Source: Candidatus Afararchaeum irisae (GTDB lineage: Archaea; Halobacteriota; Halobacteria; Halobacteriales; Afararchaeaceae). Taken from it: a stretch of 38,781 nt of DNA. Under the pieces are notes generated by a model. The model did no database searches. It was given only the letters and a program-made list of their open reading frames with translations, and was not told where the DNA came from. Numbering within the stretch: the stretch's first letter is position 1; the number at the start of each line of letters is the position of its first letter. The stretch spans positions 1 through 38,781 of the forward strand of contig JAXIOF010000049.1 in NCBI GenBank assembly GCA_034190545.1, in the 5' to 3' direction. This document shows, in pieces, positions 16,531 through 24,385 of this stretch. The position numbers were made by a program, and so were the translations under genes.

Positions 16531-17346
16531 TCACTGGTACATGGGAGACTGTGGCTGAGCCTCTGTCTCCGTCTCGCCGCCGTAGGCTTGTCTGAGCTGT
16601 TTAGCTATCTGTTCCATCTGACGTCTTATCTCGTCAGCCTGTTTCTCAAGCTCCGTCGTGTCTACGTCGAACTCGACTAGGGGTTCGAGAGCGTTCTCTA
16701 TCACCGACTGTGCCGCGGTGGGGTCGGGGAGGTAGGGATGTGAACGGACTATCAGAACAGCGGCTGGGATGTCGGCGTGGTAACACTCGTTGGCGAGCGC
16801 GCCCGTGATCCCTCCGACTACACCCGGCTCGTCACCGAGGGGTATTCCGGCTGTCTTGAGGTCGTCACGCGTCTCTTCGTGTGTCGCTACACCCATGACG
16901 TCGCCTATCTCATTCTCGTTCTCTGCGGGAGCCCCCGCGAGGAAGACCGCACGTTCGAACTCGTCGGCGAGTTGGTTTATCACGAAACGGCTCAGTGACT
17001 TGTAGTTCGACGGCGGGAGTGTTATGTCGCTCCTCAGTGTCATCACGTCGGGGTCGGCTCCCGAGTAGACGCGGACGGTGTCCTGTACCAAGCCGTCCTC
17101 GAAAGACGCCACGGGTGGGAAGCCCTCGGAGACGACGTTTCCGTGGTGTGAGAGATCTAACTGCTGGTTTATCTGGTTGACAGCGATAGAAGCTACGAGA
17201 CCGTGTCCCGGAAAGCCTTCTATGAGGGTCGGCGACTCCGACTCTATCTCGGTGAGTCTCTCAAACCTGACCTCGGCGTCAGTATGTGTCTGTGTCTGTG
17301 TCGGCGTCTGTATCTGTTCGTCTGTCGGCGTGGGAGTGCCTGACAT
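16531..17346 (-). CDS. PAC2 family (proteasome assembly chaperone-like) protein
   Basis: This is a cytoplasmic protein of the PAC2 family, related to eukaryotic proteasome assembly chaperone 2. The archaeal role is unproven. It has 271 residues: an N-terminal Thr/Gln-rich tail of about 25 residues, then the PAC2 core with LIEGFPGHGLVASIAVNQ, VFLAGAPA and VGGITGALANEC. A C-terminal amphipathic helix (TTELEKQADEIRRQMEQIA) is followed by a Gln/Thr-rich tail. I chose the ATG at 17346 because a TTATAC box sits 25-31 nt upstream. The longer open frame would overlap mobA and has no homologous appearance. Confidence 0.9.
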   Translation of the reverse strand: MSGTPTPTDEQIQTPTQTQTHTDAEVRFERLTEIESESPTLIEGFPGHGLVASIAVNQINQQLDLSHHGNVVSEGFPPVASFEDGLVQDTVRVYSGADPDVMTLRSDITLPPSNYKSLSRFVINQLADEFERAVFLAGAPAENENEIGDVMGVATHEETRDDLKTAGIPLGDEPGVVGGITGALANECYHADIPAAVLIVRSHPYLPDPTAAQSVIENALEPLVEFDVDTTELEKQADEIRRQMEQIAKQLRQAYGGETETEAQPQSPMYQ

Positions 17347-17370
17347 ACCAAACCGATAGTAGGAAGACAA

Positions 17371-17377
17371 CTTATAC
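17371..17377 (-). promoter_or_regulatory. TATA box of the PAC2-family gene
   Basis: GTATAAG on the minus strand lies 25-31 nt before the ATG at 17346. It fixes the start well inside a longer open frame. Confidence 0.55.
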
Positions 17378-17437
17378 CTGACGCCGGTTCGAGCCCGAGC
17401 CACAAACTGTTTTGGGAACCAGCGTCTACTCGAACCG

Positions 17438-18073
17438 ATGGCTGACGCGGTAGTCCTCGCGGGCGGCTTCTCGACACGTTTCGGTGAGGACGACAAGGCT
17501 ACGGCGAAACTCGACGGTGATCCTCTCATAAGCCACGTCGTCGACTCAGTCTCTGACGTCGAGACGGTCGAGACCGTCATAATCAACACGAGACCCCGAC
17601 AGACCTCCGAGATCAGAAGCTGTCTGGGACTCGGCTCGAGGGACGGCTCCGTTGAGATCGAGTTCGCAGAGGACGACGAGCCGGGTCTCGGACCTGTCGG
17701 AGGCGTACTCACAGGTATGGAGAAAGCCGAGTCGGAGTACGCCGCTGTCGTGGCTTGTGACATGCCACTCCTCAGCCCTGACCTGTTCGAGTACCTCCTC
17801 GGAGAGTCTCGACGGCTCGAAGCCGACGCAGCGGTTCCACGTCTCGACGGCTGGCTCCAGACGACCCACGCAGTCTACCGGAGGTCGGCGACTCTCGAAG
17901 CGTGCGAGACGTCTCTGACCCAGAGTACGACCGACACGCAAACCAGCATGCGACGGACTCTCGAAGACCTCGACTACATCTCAGTAGACGAGGACGAGGT
18001 TCTCAAACACGCGTCTCAGGAGAGCTTCGTCAACGTCAACACGAGGAGCGACCTCGAACGTATTAGAGACTAG
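17438..18073 (+). CDS. mobA: MobA-like NTP transferase (molybdenum cofactor guanylyltransferase)
   Basis: This enzyme probably transfers GMP from GTP to molybdopterin to make the guanine dinucleotide form of the molybdenum cofactor. It has 211 residues, slightly over the usual length. The N-terminal nucleotide-binding signature is LAGGFSTRFGEDDKATAKL, with GPVGGVLTGM in the middle and the metal-binding Asp in ACDMPLL near residue 108. It ends FVNVNTRSDLERI, typical of MobA. Related MobA-like proteins can have other nucleotide-transfer roles, so the substrate is inferred. It is divergent from the PAC2 gene and convergent with the zinc-finger gene, overlapping it by 4 nt. Confidence 0.9.
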   Translation: MADAVVLAGGFSTRFGEDDKATAKLDGDPLISHVVDSVSDVETVETVIINTRPRQTSEIRSCLGLGSRDGSVEIEFAEDDEPGLGPVGGVLTGMEKAESEYAAVVACDMPLLSPDLFEYLLGESRRLEADAAVPRLDGWLQTTHAVYRRSATLEACETSLTQSTTDTQTSMRRTLEDLDYISVDEDEVLKHASQESFVNVNTRSDLERIRD

Positions 18074-18213
18074 TCCATCTGCATTCCCGAGAGGCACCTC
18101 ACACACAGACCCGTCTCTGTGTCGTAATGCTCGTCACAGACCGCACCGCCACATGCCCTGCACGTGGCTACCGCCTCGTCGCCGCAGATGTAACAGACAC
18201 CCGATACTGTCAT
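18070..18213 (-). CDS. Zinc-finger micro-protein with eight cysteine/histidine ligands
   Basis: A 47-residue protein whose ligands are arranged CxxC, CxxC, C-xx-H, CxxC (CYIC, CRAC, CDEH, CVRC). That is enough for two zinc ions in a B-box or cross-brace layout. Small proteins of this type are abundant in haloarchaea and several affect swarming or biofilm formation. No function can be assigned here. I chose the ATG at 18213 over an upstream TTG at 18264 because GATAAG sits 26-31 nt before it. It is divergent from the HTH regulator and shares its control region. Confidence 0.75.
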   Translation of the reverse strand: MTVSGVCYICGDEAVATCRACGGAVCDEHYDTETGLCVRCLSGMQMD

Positions 18214-18267
18214 CCACGGAGTTAACCACTCGTGAGACTTATCTTCTTCGGAGAACTGACACAAACT

Positions 18268-18283
18268 CTTTTAACGTTAAAAG
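18268..18283. promoter_or_regulatory. Perfect 16-bp palindrome, likely operator at the HTH gene promoter
   Basis: CTTTTAACGTTAAAAG is an uninterrupted inverted repeat 16-31 nt before the ATG at 18299. It contains the TATA-like TTTTAA at the leaderless distance, so a dimeric regulator bound here would block the pre-initiation complex. The adjacent HTH protein is the obvious candidate (autoregulation). Confidence 0.6.
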
Positions 18284-18298
18284 GTATACTGTCAAGTA

Positions 18299-18691
18299 AT
18301 GACGACGTCTTCGGTATCAGAGCTTTTACAGAAGGAGATGGAGTGTGAGGGACTCCTCGAATGTGTCCACGGGCTGAAAGACCTCGACAAGGACTGTTTC
18401 ATGTCACTTGTCGAGTCGGAAGATCCGCTCACGATAGACGAGATTGCAGACAGAATAGACAGGGAGAGGTCGACCGCCTACAGATCTGTCCAGAGACTAC
18501 TCCAGTCGGGCTTCGTACAGAAAGAACAGGTCAACTACGAACAAGGCGGATACTACCACGTCTACAAGCCGTCCGACCCCGACGCTATCGCCGACAAGAT
18601 GGAGTCGATGTTACAGGAGTGGCAGGATCAGATGGACGAGATGATACAGGAGTTCCGTGAGAAGTACGAGGCAACCGCCGAGTCTAGCTGA
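18299..18691 (+). CDS. Helix-turn-helix transcriptional regulator (TrmB-like winged helix)
   Basis: A DNA-binding regulator of 130 residues. A winged HTH occupies about residues 25-90, with recognition-helix region IADRIDRERSTAYRSVQRLL, followed by a wing containing GGYYHVYK. A C-terminal amphipathic helix of about 35 residues (SMLQEWQDQMDEMIQEF) probably forms a dimeric coiled coil. The N-terminal helix contains two Cys (ECEGLLEC) and a third lies at DKDCF, so metal or redox sensing is conceivable. The gene carries a 16-bp palindrome over its own promoter. It is convergent with the membrane protein gene, overlapping it by 8 nt. Confidence 0.85.
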   Translation: MTTSSVSELLQKEMECEGLLECVHGLKDLDKDCFMSLVESEDPLTIDEIADRIDRERSTAYRSVQRLLQSGFVQKEQVNYEQGGYYHVYKPSDPDAIADKMESMLQEWQDQMDEMIQEFREKYEATAESS

Positions 18692-20090
18692 AGTACGGCA
18701 TAGGAACCTCGGGTCTCGTAGTTATCCAGAGAAAGACGGAGGTCGAAAGTACCATAGCTCCGACGGCAGTAAGCCGTGACAGGGTCTGTTTCTCGTTGTC
18801 CAACTCCTCCGAAGAGATACACGTGAGAGAGGCTACAGCCACGGTATGTCCGAGTACTACTGTGGTGAGCCTGAAGACGCCGAACCAGGTCGGCAGGGGT
18901 GCCGTCTCAAGAAGCGGAGGATTGAACGGACGTAGAAAGACCTCCGTGACTGTCGGAAAGGACGTCACGAAGTAGCCGAGGTAATGTGAGAGATGGTATC
19001 CCGCGGCGAGCGGAATTAGGGAGACGACAGTCGTCTTTTCGACGTCTCCGAAGACGGAAGGTAGACGGAATAAGACGACGAAGACGGCGTAGCCGACGAG
19101 GAGGGCTGAGACGTAGACAGACACGGGAGACAGACCCGCGTCAACGGCTGACCTCGCTATTCGATCCCAGAAAGGTGTCCTCACAACCGCGTCGTAGGCT
19201 GTCGCCCAGACGGTAGCTACGACGAAGCCGAGACTTGGTTTCTTCTTCGTCTTCGAGAGTAGGTCAGAGCCGACGACCGAGGAGACTGGGTTGGTTACGA
19301 CGATACGTCTTCCCTCTCTCGATACTGGCGAGACTGTCCCGTAGTAAGACATGGCTAAAGACAGGGGATCTGCCCTCTCAAACCAGGCATCTCCGAAGAC
19401 CACAGCCCCGAGTAACGTGACTCCCGTGTAGACTCCTACTACGACACCGACTGCGTACGGAGTTCTCGACAGAGGGCTTACGGCTAAGAGCCAGACGAAA
19501 AGTAGGAATCCCCCGGTTGCCACGACCGAGCCCAGTCGCGGGTACTCGAACCCGACGGAGACCGAAGGCAGGTAATTAGCCAGGGTTCTCCAGGGACTCA
19601 CAGTCTCCCACGTGTTCGAGACGAGGTAGACTGTCGGAACGTACCCCGACCACCATACTGACCAGACGGTTATGAGTGCGAAAGACGCCGGAACCTGTTC
19701 GCCGAAGATAGCTGTGACTACGACGAGTAGAGCTGTCAGTACGCCTGCGAGACGTCCGATCACGAGAGCCGACTGTACCACGGCGCGGGGGACTGATACC
19801 GAGACCTTCTTGGGATACGTGACGAGTTTGAGCGGCTCTACGGGGACGAGGACTAAGGAGTACGAGACTACAGCCAGACCTAGACAGAGAACGAGTAACT
19901 CGGAGGTTTCGAGAGTGAGGCTGTAGACACGTGTTCCGAGACCCAGACCGTGTGCCGAGACGTCTCGCGGGACTGCTGAGAGGAATAGACCCGTGAGGCT
20001 CAGACTAAGTAGAAGACGTATATGTAGACGTCGGACTCGATCCCTGTAGTCAGAGTACGTGTTAGTATTAGTGTTAGTTCCCCCCCCCAT
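18684..20090 (-). CDS. Polytopic membrane protein, putative copper/respiration-associated
   Basis: A membrane protein of 468 residues with about 10-12 helices. After a Thr/Asn repeat (TNTNTNTY), helix 1 ends in VSAHGLGLGTR, a His motif just outside the membrane. Later features include VETVSPWRTL-like text (TWETVSPWRTLANY), FGDAWFERADPLS, and HLSHYLGYF near residue 340. The overall pattern resembles proteins annotated as fenitrothion hydrolase-like, a name that should not be taken as function. It lies 42 nt downstream of the halocyanin gene on the same strand, so the two probably form an operon. The ATG at 20090 is followed directly by a run of nine G. Confidence 0.7.
   Translation of the reverse strand: MGGGTNTNTNTYSDYRDRVRRLHIRLLLSLSLTGLFLSAVPRDVSAHGLGLGTRVYSLTLETSELLVLCLGLAVVSYSLVLVPVEPLKLVTYPKKVSVSVPRAVVQSALVIGRLAGVLTALLVVVTAIFGEQVPASFALITVWSVWWSGYVPTVYLVSNTWETVSPWRTLANYLPSVSVGFEYPRLGSVVATGGFLLFVWLLAVSPLSRTPYAVGVVVGVYTGVTLLGAVVFGDAWFERADPLSLAMSYYGTVSPVSREGRRIVVTNPVSSVVGSDLLSKTKKKPSLGFVVATVWATAYDAVVRTPFWDRIARSAVDAGLSPVSVYVSALLVGYAVFVVLFRLPSVFGDVEKTTVVSLIPLAAGYHLSHYLGYFVTSFPTVTEVFLRPFNPPLLETAPLPTWFGVFRLTTVVLGHTVAVASLTCISSEELDNEKQTLSRLTAVGAMVLSTSVFLWITTRPEVPMPYFS
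20080..20088 (-). repeat. Nine-guanine homopolymer at codons 2-4 of the membrane protein gene
   Basis: The coding strand reads ATG followed by nine G (GGG GGG GGA), then a repeated ACTAAC/ACTAAT motif. A loss or gain of one G would shift the frame at the very start. Confidence 0.85.
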
Positions 20091-20131
20091 CACGTATCCC
20101 GAAGAAAGAGACGACAGCCTGTCTATACTCT

Positions 20132-20836
20132 CTACTCGGCTGATTCCTCGGAGCCGTATCTCATCAGGAAGTAGAATCCTACGAGCGAGACGACTAGGAA
20201 GCTGATTACCCCGAGACCCATCTTCACCAGGTAGCCTATGGTTCCGGAGGGTGCTATAGCCGTCTCGTTTCCGCTTCCTCCGCCACCGTTGCCTCCGCCG
20301 CCACTTGAGTACCCCATGTTGGAGTTGCCCGAGAACGAGGCATACGAGACGGAGCCTTGGTCGACGATCGTCTGGCTCTCGGGGACATCGCCGTCGGGTG
20401 GCATGCTTCCCTCGGCGGGACCACCGGGCTCGCCGACGACTATCCTTCCGACCATACCTAGCGACTTGTGTGGTATGCAGAAGTAGTCGTAGGTTCCCGG
20501 CGTCTTGAATGTGTGTTTGAATGTCGATCCCTGTCCGCTAATAGTCCCTGAGTCCCATGCCTTAGCTCCCTCAGGTATCCTCGTCTCCTGCGCTCCGCCG
20601 TTGCCCTTCTTATAAGCCGTTGACGAGTGGGCACCGCTCTCTATGGCGAACGTGACCGTTGTCCCTTTCTCAACGTGAAGACCTATCGGATCGAAGAAGT
20701 AAGTGCTCCCGCTCGCGAACATACCCACGGTGTTCTCACCCGGACCCTCCTGTGCAGCCGCTTCACGTGACACTCCTGCTGTCGCTGCCGTCGTTGCCGC
20801 CGCCGTCGAAAGGAACTTCCGTCTGTCCATGTCCAT
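20132..20836 (-). CDS. Membrane-anchored halocyanin (type 1 blue copper protein) with Tat signal
   Basis: This is an electron carrier exposed on the outer face of the membrane. It has 234 residues from the ATG at 20836, which follows GGTGAG and places the Tat motif DRRKFL at residues 4-9 before an Ala-rich signal ending near AAAQ. The cupredoxin domain spans about residues 30-140. The copper ligands are His in SGAHSS and Cys, His and Met in DYFCIPHKSLGM. A Gly/Ser/Asn-rich linker follows, then one C-terminal helix (about 205-225) with a short RYGSEES tail. It may exchange electrons with a terminal oxidase or a denitrification enzyme. It heads the operon with the polytopic protein and is divergent from the DUF3054-DUF420 gene. 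Confidence 0.92.
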   Translation of the reverse strand: MDMDRRKFLSTAAATTAATAGVSREAAAQEGPGENTVGMFASGSTYFFDPIGLHVEKGTTVTFAIESGAHSSTAYKKGNGGAQETRIPEGAKAWDSGTISGQGSTFKHTFKTPGTYDYFCIPHKSLGMVGRIVVGEPGGPAEGSMPPDGDVPESQTIVDQGSVSYASFSGNSNMGYSSGGGGNGGGGSGNETAIAPSGTIGYLVKMGLGVISFLVVSLVGFYFLMRYGSEESAE

Positions 20837-20945
20837 CTGTCTCACCTTTAAAAAAGCGTAGTATTGTACCCTGTTAAAATTTCCCATATCTGTCTGAGAT
20901 TCCGTGCGATTTATGGTACTGAGAAGGGCACGTGAAAACAGTTAC

Positions 20946-21932
20946 ATGTCCTCATCTACGTCCGGTATTACGGGGAAAATAGACGTGTCGGCAGCGAGTC
21001 TCCCCGTGGTCTTGGGAGACTTAGCCTTCATATTTCTCTTCGTAGCTGTCGGAGAGCTAAGCCACGGTAACTGTAGTCCCTGCTATAACCCCAGGACTAT
21101 AGGAACATTTGTCCAGTTCGGACTGGGATGGCTCGTCGTTGGAACTTTAGTCGGCGGCTACAGGTCGGGAGTCGATGACTCGATCATGAAGACGGTGGGA
21201 TTTACTGCTGTCTCGTGGTTCTTCTCCGACATCGGCGCACAGGCTCTGCGTAACACAGCAGTCTTCCACGGTGGGGCGAGGCTGAGCTTCTTCGTCGTAT
21301 CTTTCATCGCGGGAACAGTCTTTCTTCTCACGTGGCGTCTAACGTGGTGGCATGGTGGCAGAGCCGTCGAGTCGTTTGGAGCCATCGCAAGACATAGACC
21401 CCGCGTTGCGACTGGGGCTCTCTCAGTCGCAGGCTACTTCGTAGTTCTCGGAACCTTCGCGGGTCTCTTCCCGTATCCTTCGGTGACCAAACAGACTGCG
21501 AACCTGATGTCTCACGCAATCGCGGTCATAAACACCTTCGCAGTCACCTCGCTGATACTCGGCGTCTACTGGGTCAAGAAGTCACGAATACAGAAACACA
21601 AGAAGGCTATGCTGACGGCGTTCAGTCTCATACTCATCTTCCTCGTCGTCTACCTCTTCAAGGTCGGAGGTGCGGGCGAGAAATACATACTCGTCGAGGG
21701 TGGTATCTACTACGCCTACCTCGTGATGCTCGCGGTACATCTCGTCCTCTCGGTAGTCGCAGTTCCCTTCGTGATACACGCAGTCGTCCTAGGCATCTCA
21801 TTCCCCGTCGAAGAGATACCCGACACCTCACATCCGCGCGTCGGGAAAATAGCCGCCGGCTCGTGGATACTCTCGCTTGTCCTCGGAATAATAACCTACC
21901 TGATGCTCCAGTACTACGGCTGGCACTGGTAG
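20946..21932 (+). CDS. DUF3054-DUF420 fusion membrane protein
   Basis: A polytopic membrane protein of 328 residues from the ATG at 20946; an in-frame ATG at 20913 would add 11 basic residues and cannot be excluded. The N-terminal half (about 15-130) matches DUF3054 with GDLAFIFLFVAVGELSHG and several helices. The C-terminal half (about 150-325) matches DUF420: SHAIAVINTFAV, then KKSRIQKHKKAML, EKYILVEGG, a helix with HLVLSVVAVPFVIHAV, and HPRVGKIAAGSW. DUF420 proteins are linked to haem-copper oxidase regions. The conserved His residues suggest a haem or copper role. The two domains are usually separate proteins in haloarchaea as far as I recall. Confidence 0.82.
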   Translation: MSSSTSGITGKIDVSAASLPVVLGDLAFIFLFVAVGELSHGNCSPCYNPRTIGTFVQFGLGWLVVGTLVGGYRSGVDDSIMKTVGFTAVSWFFSDIGAQALRNTAVFHGGARLSFFVVSFIAGTVFLLTWRLTWWHGGRAVESFGAIARHRPRVATGALSVAGYFVVLGTFAGLFPYPSVTKQTANLMSHAIAVINTFAVTSLILGVYWVKKSRIQKHKKAMLTAFSLILIFLVVYLFKVGGAGEKYILVEGGIYYAYLVMLAVHLVLSVVAVPFVIHAVVLGISFPVEEIPDTSHPRVGKIAAGSWILSLVLGIITYLMLQYYGWHW

Positions 21933-21937
21933 GACGG

Positions 21938-22741
21938 TCACTCGCCGCTTCCGCCTATGTTGGTGGCTTCATTAAGTGGGTGTTTGGCGTAGTCGACTAC
22001 CTCTATGTCGTCTATCGTCTCCAGACCCGAGTTCTCGGCAGTCTTCTCCATACCGAGCTCTACGTCGGCATCGACTACGACTACGTAGGCGTCCATCTCG
22101 TCTACCCCCGTTCGGTTAGCCGCGACGACACGGTGGTGTCCGTCGACGAGTAGGGTCTTACCGTCGGTCGTCTTCTCTATGACTATAAGAGGCTCGACCA
22201 AGTCCCTCTCAAGCTCGTAGGATCTCCCCTGTAACTCGTCGGCATAGACCCTGTCCTGTGTCGGAACTAGGTCTTCTATACCGACCTTACGTCTCTCCTC
22301 CCTCAGGTCGATGCCGTGTATCGACTCAAGCGTCTCCATCAGCTTCCAGACCTTCTGAGGCGTAACTCTCTCTATCTGAGACCGTATGACGTCGGAGTTC
22401 GAGATTATGCCGACGAGGTTGTCGGCGTCGTCGACGACGGGAAGCTTCTGTATTCCGCTTCTGAGTATGACCCTCGCCGCGTCGGTGACACTCATCTCGG
22501 GCTCCGCGACGAGTGGATCAGTCGACATCAGCCGGAAGACGGGCTCGTCGTCGTCACGTCCGAGCATGTCCTCAGCAGTGATGAAGCCCTTGACCTCTCT
22601 GGCTTCTGTGACAGGAAATCCGCTGTGCCCCTCGTTCTCGACGACCTTCTCTATCACGTCCTTAACTGTGTCGTCGGGAGAGACTGTGACGACGTCCTTT
22701 GTCATGTAGTCCTTGACGAGGGGCTTCGAAGAGACTGACAT
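21938..22741 (-). CDS. CBS-pair protein with C-terminal ParB-like domain
   Basis: A cytoplasmic protein of 267 residues. Two CBS domains occupy about residues 8-60 and 70-125 (YMTKDVVTVSPDDTVKDV; LMSTDPLVAEPEMSVTDA), each closing with GFITAEDM or GIISNSDV, and should bind an adenine nucleotide. A ParB/sulfiredoxin-like domain follows at about 165-235, with the signature LLVDGHHRVVAANRTG. The pairing suggests a nucleotide-gated hydrolase or DNA-binding activity, but none has been shown to my knowledge. I chose the ATG at 22741, since upstream codons in the longer frame are only the antisense of the RNase R gene. It is divergent from RNase R and convergent with the DUF420 gene. Confidence 0.88.
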   Translation of the reverse strand: MSVSSKPLVKDYMTKDVVTVSPDDTVKDVIEKVVENEGHSGFPVTEAREVKGFITAEDMLGRDDDEPVFRLMSTDPLVAEPEMSVTDAARVILRSGIQKLPVVDDADNLVGIISNSDVIRSQIERVTPQKVWKLMETLESIHGIDLREERRKVGIEDLVPTQDRVYADELQGRSYELERDLVEPLIVIEKTTDGKTLLVDGHHRVVAANRTGVDEMDAYVVVVDADVELGMEKTAENSGLETIDDIEVVDYAKHPLNEATNIGGSGE

Positions 22742-22837
22742 TTCTTGTCGGGTTATTCGTTGTGCCTCTCCATAACTCTTGGCTATGATATGATCCACAA
22801 GCAGTACTACTTTTATGTCGGGACGTCTACTCGGAGT

Positions 22838-24094
22838 ATGAGCGAAGTCAAGATAGACGAGGAGACGCAGGAGAAACTGGAGGAGAAGAGGGAGGAACTC
22901 TTCGAGGAGTACGAGATACACGAGGAGTTCCCCGACAGGGCTCTCGAAGAGGCGGACGAGATAACTACGGGGTTCCGTGACGACATACAGGACGAGGCGG
23001 AGAAGGAGTACAGAACCGACCTGAGGGGTCTCACGACCTTCACCGTCGACCCGAAGAGAGCACAGGACTTCGACGACGCCATCAGTATAGAAGACGAGGG
23101 CGACGGGGAGGGATACACGCTGTGGGTGCATATAGCCGACGTCACCCATTACGTCAAGCCCGGGACTGAGCTCTACGAGGAGGCGAAAAGACGTTCTACG
23201 ACTGTCTACCTCCCGGGACACACAGTACATATGCTCCCATCTTCGCTGTCGGAGACGGTCTGTTCGATAGTCGGAAACGAGGACAGGCTCGCCCACACCG
23301 TCAGGATGGAGATGGACGAGGATCTCTCGTTCGACAACATAGAGATATTCAAGTCGGTCGTGAGAAGCGACAGACGTCTCACCTACAGGCAGGCTGAGAG
23401 GATACTCGACGAGGGACACGAAGCAGTCGAAGGCGTGACTCAGGAGTTGGGCGAGAAGGTCGATATGGCGCACGATGTCGCCGACAGGCTCCACGAGTCG
23501 AGGAAGGAACAGGGATCGCTCGTCCTCAACCCCAAGAGAGACCGCGCACACACGATAGTCGAGGAGTGTATGCTCAAGGCGAACCGTGCGGTGACATACG
23601 AGCTTATGTGGGACAGGGGTGTCGAGGCTGTCTACCGTGTCCATCCCCAGCCGAGCGAGGACAAATGGGCTGAGGCGTTACAGGAGATACAGGATCTCGA
23701 CGGCGTCAGCATACCCGCGGAGCACTGGGACGAGCCACGTATCGCCGTCAACGCCGCGATAGAGGACGCCGACGAGGACGCACTCAGGAAGATTCAGAGA
23801 GCCGTCCTCAAGGTTATGCCCCGAGCGAAGTACATGAGCGACCCATTCGGAGGACATTACGCTCTCAACTTCGACATATACGGACATTTCACGTCTCCTA
23901 TACGCCGGATAGCCGACCTGATGAACCATCTCATAGTCCACGAGGGGGAGATACCCGAGGACGTCGCCCAGATGGCGGACAAGGCGAGTGAGAGACAGAG
24001 AATGGCAGAGGCGTGTGAGAGGGACTACAAGAAGTACCTCGAAGAGCTCGGGTACGATCCCCACGAGGTCGAGGAGTACAAGATGGAGGATTAA
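22838..24094 (+). CDS. rnr: RNase R-like 3'-5' exoribonuclease (RNB domain only)
   Basis: This is a 3'-to-5' exoribonuclease of the RNase II/R family. It has 418 residues, far shorter than bacterial RNase R because the cold-shock and S1 RNA-binding domains are absent, as known for haloarchaeal RNase R. The RNB core contains the metal site DPKRAQDFDDAIS near residues 75-87, HIADVTHYV, a conserved SLVLNPKRD-type stretch and FTSPIRRIADLMNH. It would degrade RNA in organisms that lack an exosome. I preferred the ATG at 22838 because TTTTAT lies 22-27 nt upstream. Glutaredoxin follows after 6 nt, so they are probably co-transcribed. Confidence 0.93.
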   Translation: MSEVKIDEETQEKLEEKREELFEEYEIHEEFPDRALEEADEITTGFRDDIQDEAEKEYRTDLRGLTTFTVDPKRAQDFDDAISIEDEGDGEGYTLWVHIADVTHYVKPGTELYEEAKRRSTTVYLPGHTVHMLPSSLSETVCSIVGNEDRLAHTVRMEMDEDLSFDNIEIFKSVVRSDRRLTYRQAERILDEGHEAVEGVTQELGEKVDMAHDVADRLHESRKEQGSLVLNPKRDRAHTIVEECMLKANRAVTYELMWDRGVEAVYRVHPQPSEDKWAEALQEIQDLDGVSIPAEHWDEPRIAVNAAIEDADEDALRKIQRAVLKVMPRAKYMSDPFGGHYALNFDIYGHFTSPIRRIADLMNHLIVHEGEIPEDVAQMADKASERQRMAEACERDYKKYLEELGYDPHEVEEYKMED

Positions 24095-24100
24095 GAACAG

Positions 24101-24340
24101 ATGATAAAGCTCTACCAGCTTGAGACGTGTCCGTTCTGTATCAAGGTACGTGAGAAGCTAGACGAACTCGGCTTGGAGTACGAGACAGTCGAAGTCTCGT
24201 GGAAGACCTCCGAACGCGACGAGGTCGAGGAGATATCGGGTCAGAGACAGGTTCCCGTGATAGTCGACGAAGAACACGGTGTCGACGGCATGAACGAGAG
24301 CTCGGATATAATCGAGTACCTCGAAGAGACTTACGGTTAG
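24101..24340 (+). CDS. Glutaredoxin-like thiol oxidoreductase
   Basis: A 79-residue thioredoxin-fold protein with the redox motif CPFC at residues 9-12, the cis-proline stretch QVPVIVD and a C-terminal ESSDIIEYLEE helix, as in glutaredoxin and GST N-terminal domains. Haloarchaea use gamma-glutamylcysteine in place of glutathione, so the reducing partner is probably that thiol or a thioredoxin reductase. It follows rnr by 6 nt in the same operon. Confidence 0.93.
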   Translation: MIKLYQLETCPFCIKVREKLDELGLEYETVEVSWKTSERDEVEEISGQRQVPVIVDEEHGVDGMNESSDIIEYLEETYG

Positions 24341-24345
24341 GTTAC

Positions 24346-24385
24346 GCGTGAGGTGATTACGGATCGGCTTCGCTTCAGCTCACGC
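24346..24385. terminator. Possible bidirectional hairpin between convergent genes
   Basis: GCGTGAG at 24346-24352 pairs with CTCACGC at 24379-24385 around a 26-nt loop, between the glutaredoxin stop and the stop of the convergent regulator gene. No T-run follows, so a termination role is only a guess from position. Confidence 0.25.

Noticed and set aside
17347-17763. Longer PAC2 reading frame
   Set aside because: The extension overlaps mobA on the other strand, and the TATA box position supports the internal ATG.
18214-18264. TTG-initiated longer form of the zinc-finger protein
   Set aside because: The extension would cover the TATA-like box of the ATG form and has no zinc ligands beyond one Cys.
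22742-23644. N-terminal extension of the CBS-ParB gene (568-residue frame)
   Set aside because: The extra 301 codons are antisense to the RNase R gene and have no domain-like content. The ATG at 22741 starts directly before the first CBS domain.
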